This document shows, piece after piece, positions 18,249 through 27,791 of a DNA stretch of 64,000 nt; the stretch's first letter is position 1; each line of letters begins with the position of its first letter. The notes under the pieces were generated by a model. The model was not told the DNA's origin and made no database searches. It saw only the letters and a program-made list of their open reading frames with translations. The DNA is from Ignavibacteriales bacterium (GTDB taxonomy: Bacteria > Bacteroidota > Ignavibacteria > Ignavibacteriales > Ignavibacteriaceae), in NCBI GenBank assembly GCA_016714125.1, contig JADJNX010000002.1, positions 124,001 through 188,000 on the forward strand, read 5' to 3'. The position numbers and the translations under genes were made by a program.

Positions 18249-18272
18249 TGCATCACAATTCAACAGGCTTGA

Positions 18273-19217
18273 ATGTTTATCAGGTTTTGGGGTGTGCGGG
18301 GATCAATTCCCTCGCCTCCCACCACAGCGCAATACCGTAATAAGTTAAGACATGTATTAAAACTGTCTAGCGGAAAGACTTTTGAATCAGATTCTGATGC
18401 TGATACATATATTGAAAGTCTGGACGACTCCCTTAAAAATTTATTGGGAGGCAATACAACTTGTGTTGAAGTAGTAGCTAACAATACCAGGCTTGTTTTC
18501 GACATGGGCTCAGGATTCCGTGAATTGGGCAATCATTTGCTTCATTCTGCCGATCCTCTAACCGAAATGCATGTTTTTATCAGCCATACGCACTGGGATC
18601 ATATCCAGGGATGGCCTTTCTTTAAACCAGCGTATATTCCTAAATATCAATTCAATTTCTACAGTCCGCACGGAAATTTTCAACAGAGGCTTTCAGAACA
18701 ACAGGAATTTAAATTTTTCCCTGTATCCCTGAATTTTATGGCTTCACGAAAAGAATACAAGGACTTTGAACCCGAGAGCACTGTTGTAATTAACGGAATC
18801 AAGGTAACAAATATTGAATTACACCACCCTGGTAAATCTTATGGCTATCGAGTCGAATATGAGGGAAAAGTATTCGTTTTTGCCACTGATTCAGAATATA
18901 ACAATTTTACGACCTCAAAGTTTATGAGGTTCATAGACTTTTTTCAAGGTGCTGATGTCATTGTTTTCGATGCACAATATTCATTCGATCAGGAGATGCA
19001 AAGGGTCGATTGGGGGCACTCTTCAGCTTTTGTCGGTGTTGACTTGGCAATTCAGGCAAATGTTAAAAAAATTGTCCTTTTCCATCATGACCCCGATAAT
19101 GATGACTTTGAGATTTTAAACCTGTTTAAAAAATCCCAAATGTATAAAAAAGACAATTATCCCGATTCTGATATGGAGATTTACCTCGCCAGAGAGGGAC
19201 TAGTTTTTAATCTCTAA
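18273..19217 (+). CDS. Metallo-beta-lactamase-fold hydrolase (VRGSIP-type phosphodiesterase-like)
   Basis: A 314-aa cytoplasmic protein with the N-terminal signature RFWGVRGSIP and the metal-binding HTHWDH motif (about residue 106), followed by further ligands in ELHHPGKSYGYR, FATDSEY and the terminal VLFHHDP. This is the layout of MBL-fold proteins related to cyclic-phosphate and cyclic-nucleotide phosphodiesterases. The natural substrate cannot be told from sequence. It follows the NtrC-type gene by about 80 bases with its own possible promoter, and is convergent with the barrel operon across a bidirectional terminator. Confidence 0.85.
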   Translation: MFIRFWGVRGSIPSPPTTAQYRNKLRHVLKLSSGKTFESDSDADTYIESLDDSLKNLLGGNTTCVEVVANNTRLVFDMGSGFRELGNHLLHSADPLTEMHVFISHTHWDHIQGWPFFKPAYIPKYQFNFYSPHGNFQQRLSEQQEFKFFPVSLNFMASRKEYKDFEPESTVVINGIKVTNIELHHPGKSYGYRVEYEGKVFVFATDSEYNNFTTSKFMRFIDFFQGADVIVFDAQYSFDQEMQRVDWGHSSAFVGVDLAIQANVKKIVLFHHDPDNDDFEILNLFKKSQMYKKDNYPDSDMEIYLAREGLVFNL

Positions 19218-19241
19218 GAGTTATCTTAACACTTCTTTAAA

Positions 19242-19277
19242 ACAAAAAAGCCTCCCAATTCGAGAGGCTTTTTTTTG
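19242..19277. terminator. Bidirectional terminator
   Basis: GCCTC (19250-19254) pairs with GAGGC (19264-19268), and flanking A and T runs extend the stem and supply a T tract on both strands. It lies between the convergent MBL-fold gene and the last gene of the GldL/GldM-barrel operon. Confidence 0.8.
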
Positions 19278-19294
19278 TTTAAATCACATTATAA

Positions 19295-20718
19295 CTAATA
19301 ATTAATCCTGATCATAGGTGAGAAAACCACATAGGCTTCATCGCGATAGGTTGGCAAAGGATCACTTCCGATAACAATGCCACTGTAGTACTTAAATGAG
19401 AACCCAAATGAATTGCTGATCAAAAACGAAAGATTAACTCCATAATAGAGGTTGCTTTCAGCAATGTTATAAAATACTACAGGTTCAAATGCGTATGTAA
19501 ACAACGGATCGTCCTTTGAGAATATCCCCGATGCCTGAACATAGAATTTTGAGCTGCTTGTGGCTGAAAGTATCTCAGTAAGATTTGGCTGAGATGGATC
19601 AAGAAGATAATTTTTCACTTCATATAATCCAAACCCCAAATTAGCCCCGAGGTATCCAAATCCGTTAAGATCAAGGAAATTTTTCCTCTCAAGTCCAAGA
19701 TTAAAGTAGTTTCTTATAGAATTAATGTTCGATAATTCGCTGACATGTTTTATTTGGCCCGGTTCCCAGGTATTAAGAGTCAGTGATGCCTCAAGATTAA
19801 GATCAAAGTCTCTCCAATAATCTCCGGCATATTTTAAGAAATTGCCTTTTGCATTGAAGTAAACATTTTGACCTGTCATAAAGTGGCGTTTTCCGTGTGC
19901 AACAAGTTTGTCTACAAAAGGTTGTGAAACTGCAACACCCATACCGATATCAAAAGTAAAGATATCATTTGGTCTGTTGTTAAGAATTCGATCTATGTAA
20001 GTTACCCGAAGTCCGGCATTGTAAGTTGGTGAAAACCAACCTGGGACTTTTATCTTGTCGTAACCCCACCTGCCAAAAGCAGAAATAAGATATTTGTTTT
20101 TGTCATTGGTGGTAAAATTATAAAAAGTGAGATGTGGCTCAAGCAAACTAAAATAGATGTCAAATTTGTAAGACAATTTCTCATCATAATAAGTTTTAGA
20201 GACATCGTTAAAAGCATATCTTTGAGATTTTAACAGGGAATAATTATCGGTCCTACAATATCCTGAATACGAACAAAATCTTCAACGGGATCGAAGAAAA
20301 AGTCGATCGAATCAGCATTTTTAAGAACCTTGCTCTCCGAATAAAACCTGAACATATCTATCTCATCGTCATAATACCTTTTACGAAGATCGATAAAGAC
20401 TTCACCTTTGTAAATATCCTGAACTTTTTGTTTAACAAAGTCAAGAGAAGGTTTTAGACCATCAATTCTCAATCCGTTGCTAACTAAAAATTTGTTAAAA
20501 ACCGCTCTAACAAGAACCGGATCGGTAACAATCCACTTTTCACGAAGATCATCAAAAGCGGCAGAGTTGAGTTCAAGATTTCTATAAATCTTGATCAACC
20601 TGTTCATTTTAGGGTCCATTGATTCGCCGGTTCGGGATTCAATATCCTGAGCAGAGGTTGTAAACACTAACAAAGATACAAACAGAAAGGGAATAAGTAA
20701 TTTAATTTTAGAAACCAT
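19295..20718 (-). CDS. Predicted outer-membrane protein B2, paralogue of B1 (one apparent frameshift)
   Basis: I do not recognise a named family. A signal peptide (MVSKIKLLIPFLFVSLLVFTTSAQ) precedes an N-terminal, mostly helical domain of about 120 residues containing AAFDDLREKWIVTDPVLVRA and RKRYYDDEIDMFRFY. About 300 residues of alternating beta-strand character follow, ending in VVFSPMIRINY, a C-terminal aromatic typical of outer-membrane barrels. GGG at 20236-20238 needs one more base (plus strand); restored, the protein is about 474 aa, against 467 aa for its paralogue B1. It is the last gene of the GldL/GldM-like operon. Its start overlaps the end of A2 by 11 bases, so A2 and B2 probably work together. 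Confidence 0.78.
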
Positions 20719-22201
20719 ATCTGTACCTCAACTGGATAAATGTTTGCGAACTTTTGCTTTCCCATGCTTCCGGTTCTCTGAACATTGCAGCGGAAATATT
20801 GGTCATTTCAACTCTGAAATTATGTTCACCTCCAAATTCCAATAATTTAAGCCATATTTTGGAAGTTAAATGACTATCGAAAAGTCGAAATTCAGTTCCT
20901 AAAAATTCAATATCATTAGGCACAAAATTTATAGACAATCCAATTACCGGCTGAATAACATCTTTCATCTTTTTCCGACCAATCGTGGCACCGGAATAAT
21001 CTGCTTCGATCACATCAAAACCACCAACACCGAGATCCATTTTATACCTGATGGCTCTTTTTTCTGAATTATTCCAGAAAAATGACATAGTTGATTCCCA
21101 TTGAGTGAAGGTAAAATATGCTTTATTGCCGGGAACGGAGTAGAACGGATTGTCGAGTTTTTCGGGTCCAAACGCAAAATAGACATTGACGAATGGAATA
21201 CTGAATGCACCTGTAGTTTTAACGTCAAGGATTACACCACTTCCAACATTAAGCGAAAGTGGGTCACCCATTACAAAAGGTAATTGATCAAGGAATGAAC
21301 TCATGTCAAGTCTCATTCTCCCCATCAATTTGGCATCAATTAACATATCATTTAATGGATCAGCAATTGAACCTGATACGCTAAACAAGGCTCTGACACC
21401 ACCGGTAATCGTCTGCCCCTTCCAGGGTGAAATATTAACAACAGGAGTATGTGTATTAAATTCTACGCTCACAAAACCAAAGCCATAATCCATCACAGGA
21501 TGGAAAAAAGTGAGGGAAGACAATGAACCGTCAATTTGAAATGGTGATCCACTCGTCTGTGTTTGAGCTCCTCTACCTCTACCCCCTGAAGTTTTCTGAG
21601 TAACGGGTTTTGGGTATTTATGAAGACTGTTTGTCACTTGATAGGCAATAAAATCGAGATTTCCGTCTGATGAAATTCCTCTGGATATTTTCTCTTTTTC
21701 TTTTCTGTCAACTTTAACAAGCGATGAGGCTTCCGTAGTTAACAACTCTTTTTGAAGAAATTTAAGTATCTGGGTGTAAGACGGATCTTTTGCAAAATAC
21801 AGCTCTTGAAAATCCTTAAACTTGACAACCATATTAGTGTCAACACCCCCGGCAACATTGCTACCAAAGATATTGGAACTGTCTGCGGCTGCACCGGCTC
21901 CAATCTCCAAAAGATAAAGAGGGACAATTGTGTCGTTCTCAAGATCTGGGTTCTTAAAGACTAATGAATAGTTGATATTTCCACTTGTATTAAACCGAAA
22001 TACACCTCTGTCATCCGTAAGAGGTATTGCAGGCAAACTACTGCTCATCGAAGCATCAGGTGTGAAATTGTATGTATAAATATCGAGATAAGTCTTATCC
22101 ACTTGCAACTTCCTCTCAATTACACGATACATCTCGTCGATATTTTGAGCCATTAAATTGCAAGAAAAGAGAAATAAAACAGTAAATGCTATTCTCGTCA
22201 T
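20708..22201 (-). CDS. Predicted outer-membrane barrel protein A2
   Basis: No named family recognised. The 497-aa protein has a signal peptide (MTRIAFTVLFLFSCNLMAQ), a beta-rich N-terminal domain with the paralogue-conserved ADSSNIFGSNVAGG motif (about residue 110), a low-complexity linker with SGGRGRGAQTQTSG (about residue 205), and then about 270 residues of amphipathic strands ending in FIQLRYRYGF. The terminal Phe in an alternating strand is an outer-membrane beta-signal. It is clearly related to A1. A strong hairpin (22230-22253) separates it from B1 upstream. The pairing A-B repeated twice suggests the two barrels form a unit. Confidence 0.8.
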   Translation of the reverse strand: MTRIAFTVLFLFSCNLMAQNIDEMYRVIERKLQVDKTYLDIYTYNFTPDASMSSSLPAIPLTDDRGVFRFNTSGNINYSLVFKNPDLENDTIVPLYLLEIGAGAAADSSNIFGSNVAGGVDTNMVVKFKDFQELYFAKDPSYTQILKFLQKELLTTEASSLVKVDRKEKEKISRGISSDGNLDFIAYQVTNSLHKYPKPVTQKTSGGRGRGAQTQTSGSPFQIDGSLSSLTFFHPVMDYGFGFVSVEFNTHTPVVNISPWKGQTITGGVRALFSVSGSIADPLNDMLIDAKLMGRMRLDMSSFLDQLPFVMGDPLSLNVGSGVILDVKTTGAFSIPFVNVYFAFGPEKLDNPFYSVPGNKAYFTFTQWESTMSFFWNNSEKRAIRYKMDLGVGGFDVIEADYSGATIGRKKMKDVIQPVIGLSINFVPNDIEFLGTEFRLFDSHLTSKIWLKLLEFGGEHNFRVEMTNISAAMFREPEAWESKSSQTFIQLRYRYGF

Positions 22202-22229
22202 TTTTTCACTTTGTTTATTATAGAAAGGT

Positions 22230-22253
22230 TCCCCCGGTTTTTCGACCGGGGGA
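22230..22253 (-). other. Strong hairpin inside the barrel operon, between B1 and A2
   Basis: CCCCCGGT (22231-22238) pairs perfectly with ACCGGGGG (22245-22252) around a six-base loop, with one more T-A pair outside. There is no T run on the minus strand, so it is not a simple terminator. It may set mRNA stability or the ratio of the upstream and downstream barrel pairs. Confidence 0.65.
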
Positions 22254-22261
22254 GTCTAAAA

Positions 22262-23665
22262 TTAGTAGTTTATTCTCAAGATTGGTGAGAATACAATGTA
22301 AGTATCATATCTGTAAGGGAATTTTGTCTTGTTAAGTCCGAAGGAACTGTAGATCCCCACATCTAATCCAAAATTACCACTTACCATGCCCATTCCTTTT
22401 AATCCAATGAACCCATAACCGTCTGAGGCATAACCAGTGACAAGATTAATAGAGTGTTGGATCATTCCGGTTGATTTTCTTACACCAACTTCCGCAGAGA
22501 TAATATGATTAAACTTCTGCATAAACTCCTTCTTACCTTTTTCCAAATCAATCACTGATGCGGAAACCGGATCTAGACGAAGTTTGTTTATGTCAGATGA
22601 CGAAAGATTAAGCCCAACTTCAAGATCGCCGAAATCGAACACATTCATAATGTTACGTTTTCTTAGTTCCCAGTTAAAAAAGAACTTGTTTGCAAAGAAA
22701 TCAACCGCGGTAGTATATTTGCCAAAATCAGCCTTCTTGTTATCGTTAATCGTAACTTTAGCCTCAAGAGAAAATGAAACATCTCTCATGAAGTCAGACT
22801 CGATAAATGCAAACGGATATCCTTCTAATTTGGCATATACCGCTTGTCCTGCAACCCATAACTGATTAACTGCAGCTTCACCTTTATAAGGCCTATTTGA
22901 AGGAACTCCGGCACCAACTGAAAGTCTGTAAGTAAATTTCTCAGGATCATTACTTAAACTCTTAAAGTAGGTAAGTCTTGTTCCAACAAAATACTCATTT
23001 AAGTACCAACCTGGCCAAAAAGCTTTATCTGTTCCCCACTGTCCCCAAACGGAAAGCAGGTATTTATTGCTACCTTCTGATGTAGTATTCCAGAACATAA
23101 CTTCAGGACGAAGTGCATTGAGGTTTACATCAAAATTATAGCCAAGCTTTGTATAAGACTGCTGTTTGGTAGTTTCTTTGTAGAAATAAGTAATCTCTTT
23201 GATTTTATCGTAAGATTTATCGCCGATAACTTCTTTAAGAAGAAACCCGTCATAAATTGGGTCAAAGAGAGGTTGTGGGTCCTCTTTTCCAATTTCACCC
23301 GATGGATAAAAAGCAAAAAGCTCCAATTCATCGTCATAATACCGTTTTCTAACTTCAATAGTTACATCGCCCTCTTGAACCAGTTTCACTTTTTCTTTGA
23401 TCACATCGGGTTTAAGAGTTCTACCATTTATTCTAAGAGCATTTCTTACAACAAACCTGTTGAAAATTTCTCTGATAAATGTGGGGTCATCGATCATCCA
23501 TTTTTGTTTAAGATCATCGAAAGCGATGGTATTGTATTCGAGACTCTGATACAGTGTTTTCAGGTCTGCCAACTCGTTACCGGCGGTGTTCTGTGCCTTC
23601 AATGCCGGCACAAACACCAGTAACGCTAATAAAAATTTAATTGCTTTTCTCATAATTCCATCCAT
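22262..23665 (-). CDS. Predicted outer-membrane protein B1
   Basis: No named family recognised. The 467-aa protein has a signal peptide (cleavage after ALKAQ). Its helical N-terminal domain carries IAFDDLKQKWMIDDPTFIRE and RKRYYDDELELFAFY, shared with B2. A predicted barrel domain follows from about residue 160 and ends in YIVFSPILRINY. The second ATG at 23653 (MRKAIKF) may be the true start, because the signal peptide begins there. It follows A1 by 12 bases. It does not resemble GldN, which is the protein expected after GldM in a canonical T9SS cluster. Confidence 0.82.
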   Translation of the reverse strand: MDGIMRKAIKFLLALLVFVPALKAQNTAGNELADLKTLYQSLEYNTIAFDDLKQKWMIDDPTFIREIFNRFVVRNALRINGRTLKPDVIKEKVKLVQEGDVTIEVRKRYYDDELELFAFYPSGEIGKEDPQPLFDPIYDGFLLKEVIGDKSYDKIKEITYFYKETTKQQSYTKLGYNFDVNLNALRPEVMFWNTTSEGSNKYLLSVWGQWGTDKAFWPGWYLNEYFVGTRLTYFKSLSNDPEKFTYRLSVGAGVPSNRPYKGEAAVNQLWVAGQAVYAKLEGYPFAFIESDFMRDVSFSLEAKVTINDNKKADFGKYTTAVDFFANKFFFNWELRKRNIMNVFDFGDLEVGLNLSSSDINKLRLDPVSASVIDLEKGKKEFMQKFNHIISAEVGVRKSTGMIQHSINLVTGYASDGYGFIGLKGMGMVSGNFGLDVGIYSSFGLNKTKFPYRYDTYIVFSPILRINY

Positions 23666-23677
23666 GTCTTAAATTGA

Positions 23678-25214
23678 TTAGAAACCATATCTGTATCTAA
23701 TTTGGAAGAAAACACTCATTGGGTTCTCCCATTCACGAATTGTTCTTCCAAGCGGGTCTGAGAAAACAGTTCCTGAAAATCTGAAAGTATGACCTCCGTC
23801 TAATTCAAGCAGTTTTAGCCATCCCTCAGCTTTAACAACAGCATCGAAGACTCTAACCTTGACACCAAAGATGTCATTCTGATCGGGTGCGAATGTGTAG
23901 TGAAGTGTAACAACGGGTGATATTTTATTTTCAATCACTTCAGTTTTGGCGGCTGTAGTTCTTGTACCGGGATAATAAGCCTTCAACATATCGTAGTAAC
24001 CAACACCAACATCAACTCTGAATCTCGAACTTAATTTATCATTAGTATTCCAATAAAACGACATAGTCGCTTCTGCCTGCTTAAATGAAAAATAAGCATG
24101 TCTTTGGTTTGGAACATTTTTATCTGTGAAAGTTATATAAGGATCAGAAAATCCTCTTCCACCCACTGCTACGTAGGCATTAAAGAAAGGAAGTCCAAAA
24201 GGTCTTGTAACATGCAGATCGATGGCTGCGGATGTTCCAACATGGAAATTTGATTCGGCGTTTAATGCAAATGGCAGATTTTGATGATATCATTAGTCCC
24301 CATTTTGATTCTTCCAAGGAATCTGGCATCAAGCACCATTCCACCATTAGGATTCTTAACATCTTTGCTAAGGTTAAATAGTGTCCTGAATCCAAATCCA
24401 AGTGTGTTGTTGCCAAAAGGAAGTGCATGAAGAACAGGTTCTTCCATAGTCAATTCAAGTCCGGCAGCTCCTATCGAAAAATCCATCACTTTGTGCGAAA
24501 AGGATACCGAACTGAATCCGGCATCAATTCTGAAATCAGCAGAAGAAGATGCAGATTCTGTTCCACCCGTTTGCCCCCTTCCCTTTTTAGTTGAAGATTT
24601 TTGTGTAACTTTTGGATACCAGTGGATTGAATTTGCTCTCATATAGTTGAGGAAATCAGTATTATCCCGGGAAGTAATACCCAATGAAGTGTTTATCGCC
24701 TCGTCAGGAGCAATTCCGAGAAGAGTACCATACTTGAACTCAGGATCAACCTTGATAAGTTTGTCAATAAAGTCAATCATACCAAAATATTTTCCATAGT
24801 CTGAACCCATCATTGTGTACATATCCTTGAATGATATTACAATTGACTCAGTTGGTCCACCGGCCTGATTGGTACCGAAGATATTGGCAGTATCTCCCGC
24901 CCCAGCTGCAATTATTTCCTGAATATAGAGAAGAACAGTGGAATCGATGCCGATGGCATTCGAAAGAAACACTATTCTATAAGTATAATTGTCATTTGCC
25001 TTGAATACAAATGGATCTTTCCCATCAACCCGAGCAACCGGATTCATCTTCTGTAATAATTGCTCGGTTCCAGAGATCAACAAAGTTGAGATTAAGATAT
25101 TTTATCTTTCCTCAACTTTAAATCAATATTCCGGATGTAGTCCTCTGCTTCCTGTGCCATCAGGGGCTGCAGCAGAAAACCGGCAACCATTATCAATGTA
25201 AGTAATCTTTTCAT
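23678..25214 (-). CDS. Predicted outer-membrane barrel protein A1, paralogue of A2 (two apparent frameshifts)
   Basis: A signal peptide (MKRLLTLIMVAGFLLQPLMAQ) starts at 25214. Two bases are missing: at T4 25100-25103 and at GG 24273-24274 (plus strand). Adding one at each gives a continuous protein of about 512 aa that aligns along its length with A2 (497 aa). Shared features are GDTANIFGTNQAGG (compare ADSSNIFGSNVAGG), a Gly/Arg linker with KKGRGQTGG, NAYVAVGGRGF near the barrel start, and the C-terminus FQIRYRYGF. It follows the GldM C-terminal-like gene and is directly followed by B1. An outer-membrane location is inferred from the signal peptide, the strand pattern and the terminal Phe. 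Confidence 0.78.
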
Positions 25215-25249
25215 ATTGTTATCTTCTTTATTTATAAATCCTTTAAACA

Positions 25250-26355
25250 TTATCTGATCACATTGGCACGGTATTTTTTAATCACTTTTTCGCCAAACTG
25301 TGTTGTAAACTGAATTGTCAGTCTGACATCCTGATCAGTTCCGATTTGCATTGCTTCAAGAAAAGCCGGATTAACGGCAATCTCCACAACGGGAAACTGT
25401 CCTTTTTTTGATTGGGAAACACTCTGAACAAAGTTATCCGGTTCTGATGTTACTCTCAGTTGATTAAATTTTGGTGCTGCAAAAACAAAACCGCTTGGTG
25501 TCATTCCAAAATAACCAAAAAAGGAATTGACGCGAAGCTTGATTCTCCACACTTATATACCAAACAGCTTCGTTCTCCAGAATCTTTTTCGGAAAGTGTT
25601 GCCCAGCCGCTAAAATCACCCAAACCGGGTTTCTGAATTGCGATATCCCAGGAAGCTTTAACAGGATTACCTGTTTGAGGATCCGTGTAACTCATCAATT
25701 CATTGTTGTAAAATCCTTCAATTTTGATAACTTTTCCAACATTCTGAGGATCGTTGCATAAATCAGTAAGATTCACAAAAGAACCCGCACCATCTTTAAT
25801 CGTACTAACTCCATCAGAAATTTTATAGGAATATTTATCCTGGTCTGTGAATTCCCTCACTGCAAAACTAAAAGCCGGACTTTCACCGAAGAAATAGTTA
25901 TTCCTTACAGCAACTGGTGCAGCAAGAGTCGGAAGATTCACATTAATCATGTAATACTTGTCGGCTACAAGTGCTTTTCCTGCCTCGCCGGTGACATTTA
26001 TCGCTAACTTGAGATAATACACGCCGGGTTCTTCAAACATCGGTTCGAAGTAGGTTTGAACGGTTACTCCTCTTCCTTGTTGTTGAGCCACTTTAGCAGC
26101 TACTTCAGCAGAAGCAGGCTTTTGAAACTGTTGTTTTTCTGTCAGTTTTAATATGCTGGAACCAGCAGAATTAAGGATTTCCGCTGAAAGTGAGTTGACT
26201 TTGGTTATAGCCGAGAGTACCAGAGGGATATCTGGTACTCTCACTTTTTGCAAAGTCACTACATTAAGCGTATCGTCAACTTTAAAACCTTGCGAAAAGA
26301 CAACATTTGTCAGCAAGAAGATAAAAATCGTAGCTTTTAGTAATGGTTTGGTCAT
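25250..26355 (-). CDS. GldM C-terminal-like periplasmic protein (one apparent frameshift)
   Basis: It has its own signal peptide (MTKPLLKATIFIFLLTNVVFSQ), then beta-rich Ig-like domains containing YFEPMFEEPGVYYLKLAINV and NNYFFGESPAFSFAVREF. A6 at 25517-25522 should be A7, which gives SFASIPFFGYFGMTPSGF and a 368-aa protein. Position after a GldL-like and a short GldM-like gene, plus tandem beta domains, suggests it is the distal part of GldM encoded as a separate exported protein. GldM normally spans the periplasm as one chain. Similarity is judged from domain layout and context, not from an alignment, so a different periplasmic adaptor is possible. Confidence 0.68.
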
Positions 26356-26368
26356 CTTATTTCCTATG

Positions 26369-26998
26369 TTAATCTATAGATGGACCCACATTGATCACAT
26401 CGCCCTTTTTAGGTTGTTGTGCTGGGGGTTCAGTCTTAACTTTCATCTTGAATTTAATCGGTTTTGTCTTAACTTCCGCACCTTCTTTAAATCCACTGGC
26501 TTTTTTCAACTCTTCGAGTAAAAAGCCGGGGAGGTAGGTTGGAAGTTGCCTTTTAACAGTTAAGACCGCAGTAAATTCATAATCGCCCACCCCGGTAACT
26601 TTTGTTACCTCAAAAGTGGCGTTGCCATTTATATCCTTGACGATCGAATACGCTCCATCTGGACTATTAGATTTGAGTTCACCAGGGAATGCTCCACCGC
26701 CTGGTGATTTACCACCCTCGGATGTAATCGAATAAATTGCTGTATTCTTTTCCTCGTCCGAAACAAGACCTGTAGCACTAAGTGGTATCTTCACAGAGTC
26801 TGTACCAATCTGCCATTCACTATAAGGAATTGGAGCTGTCAACTCAATGTCTCGTTTGTATTGGTCTGCAATACTGGAGATCATCTTTTTCTTGATCAAG
26901 TGTTCCTTTTCCATTAGTTCATCTCTCTCGGTGATTACGATAAGCAATTCCGTGATGAGGACAATATACATTATAAAATATACTTGGCTCTTTTTCAT
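26369..26998 (-). CDS. GldM N-terminal-like inner-membrane anchored protein
   Basis: A 209-aa protein with one N-terminal membrane helix (QVYFIMYIVLITELLIVITE, about residues 5-24) that holds an acidic residue (Glu17) and is followed by a charged helical segment. A beta-rich periplasmic domain comes next and ends in a Pro/Lys-rich tail (TEPPAQQPKKGD). This matches the topology of GldM (one helix in the motor, large periplasmic part), but the chain is less than half the usual length of about 510 aa. The next gene, 13 bases on, could supply the rest. The ribosome site AAGGAG lies before the ATG. It follows the GldL-like gene by 31 bases. Confidence 0.68.
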   Translation of the reverse strand: MKKSQVYFIMYIVLITELLIVITERDELMEKEHLIKKKMISSIADQYKRDIELTAPIPYSEWQIGTDSVKIPLSATGLVSDEEKNTAIYSITSEGGKSPGGGAFPGELKSNSPDGAYSIVKDINGNATFEVTKVTGVGDYEFTAVLTVKRQLPTYLPGFLLEELKKASGFKEGAEVKTKPIKFKMKVKTEPPAQQPKKGDVINVGPSID

Positions 26999-27029
26999 TG
27001 CAATCTCCTTTTAGATATTGTTTGAGCAA

Positions 27030-27593
27030 TTAGGAAATTTTTGTTTTCAAATCAGAGAGAGCCTGTAGTGACTGCTGTTGAATTACTGTTATCTTTTTGT
27101 TTAATGCATTGTATTGATCAATTACATTATTAACAACTTTGATCTGATCGTCAGCAACTCTTTGCAAAGATTCGAGTTCAGCTTTAAGGTCTGCCGAGAG
27201 ATTTTTTGGTACAGAGATGACGTTATTGAACGAACCCTGTTTTGCAGATTCAGCTTTTTCAGTATCATCTTCGGATATGTGTCCATATTCCTCAGGTGTA
27301 AAGAATGTAACAATTGCAAGGATCATAAGCAAGAAAAACTCAAGAAAGAGTGCTATCATTACCCAGTTTGGATCGATTTTCATTCCTTCGTGGTCTAATA
27401 AAAATTTTGGAACCGCGGATAATGTACCTGCAAGTTCTCCCAAACCTCTAAGACCTACAATAATGATAAGAATTGCTGCGCCCATATATACAAAACCTTG
27501 AATATTGTTTGCATATTTAGCCACAATTGTATAGACCATAAAACGGCCAAAAGCAGTTTTTGGTTGTTCGTGAACTACTTTTCCACTTGCCAT
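27030..27593 (-). CDS. gldL: GldL-like inner-membrane motor protein
   Basis: A 187-aa protein with two membrane helices (about residues 35-54, FVYMGAAILIIIVGLRGLGE; about residues 78-97, VMIALFLEFFLLMILAIVTF) and a long cytoplasmic C-terminal coiled coil (about residues 125-187). GldL of the type 9 secretion/gliding motor has this two-helix plus coiled-coil layout. A glutamate inside the second helix is needed for proton-driven rotation, and here Glu lies in FLEFF. The ribosome site GAGGAG is five bases before the ATG. A (CAT)7 repeat lies just upstream. It is the first gene of the seven-gene operon. The family call is from layout and key residue. Confidence 0.75.
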   Translation of the reverse strand: MASGKVVHEQPKTAFGRFMVYTIVAKYANNIQGFVYMGAAILIIIVGLRGLGELAGTLSAVPKFLLDHEGMKIDPNWVMIALFLEFFLLMILAIVTFFTPEEYGHISEDDTEKAESAKQGSFNNVISVPKNLSADLKAELESLQRVADDQIKVVNNVIDQYNALNKKITVIQQQSLQALSDLKTKIS

Positions 27594-27607
27594 ATTAACT
27601 CCTCAAA

Positions 27608-27628
27608 ATGATGATGATGATGATGATG
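27608..27628. repeat. Trinucleotide repeat (ATG)7 / (CAT)7 in the gldL leader
   Basis: Seven exact copies of ATG on the plus strand read as (CAT)7 in the gldL 5-prime leader, about 15 nt upstream of the start codon and next to the ribosome site. Repeats of this kind can change copy number by slippage and could alter expression of the operon. Confidence 0.85.
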
Positions 27629-27791
27629 TTTGTCGATTAATTAAGAATAAAAATGTACTTTTTAAATGAGATCAAAATTCTGGAACTCATTTTACTGAAA
27701 TCTTATTAGAATTACAACTTTTTTTATGAATTATCAAAAATTAATTAAAATAATTAACATACCACATGATTTAAATCAAAATTTGTCGAAA

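Noticed and set aside
19295..23665. B proteins as GldN
   Set aside because: The DDRDVLWSK-type segment of GldN is absent, and the long C-terminal strand-rich region with a terminal Tyr fits a barrel instead.
24262..25083. ORF starting at a TTG that could be a separate cytoplasmic protein
   Set aside because: One added base at T4 25100-25103 joins it to a signal peptide upstream and one at 24273 joins it to the barrel downstream; the result aligns with A2 end to end.
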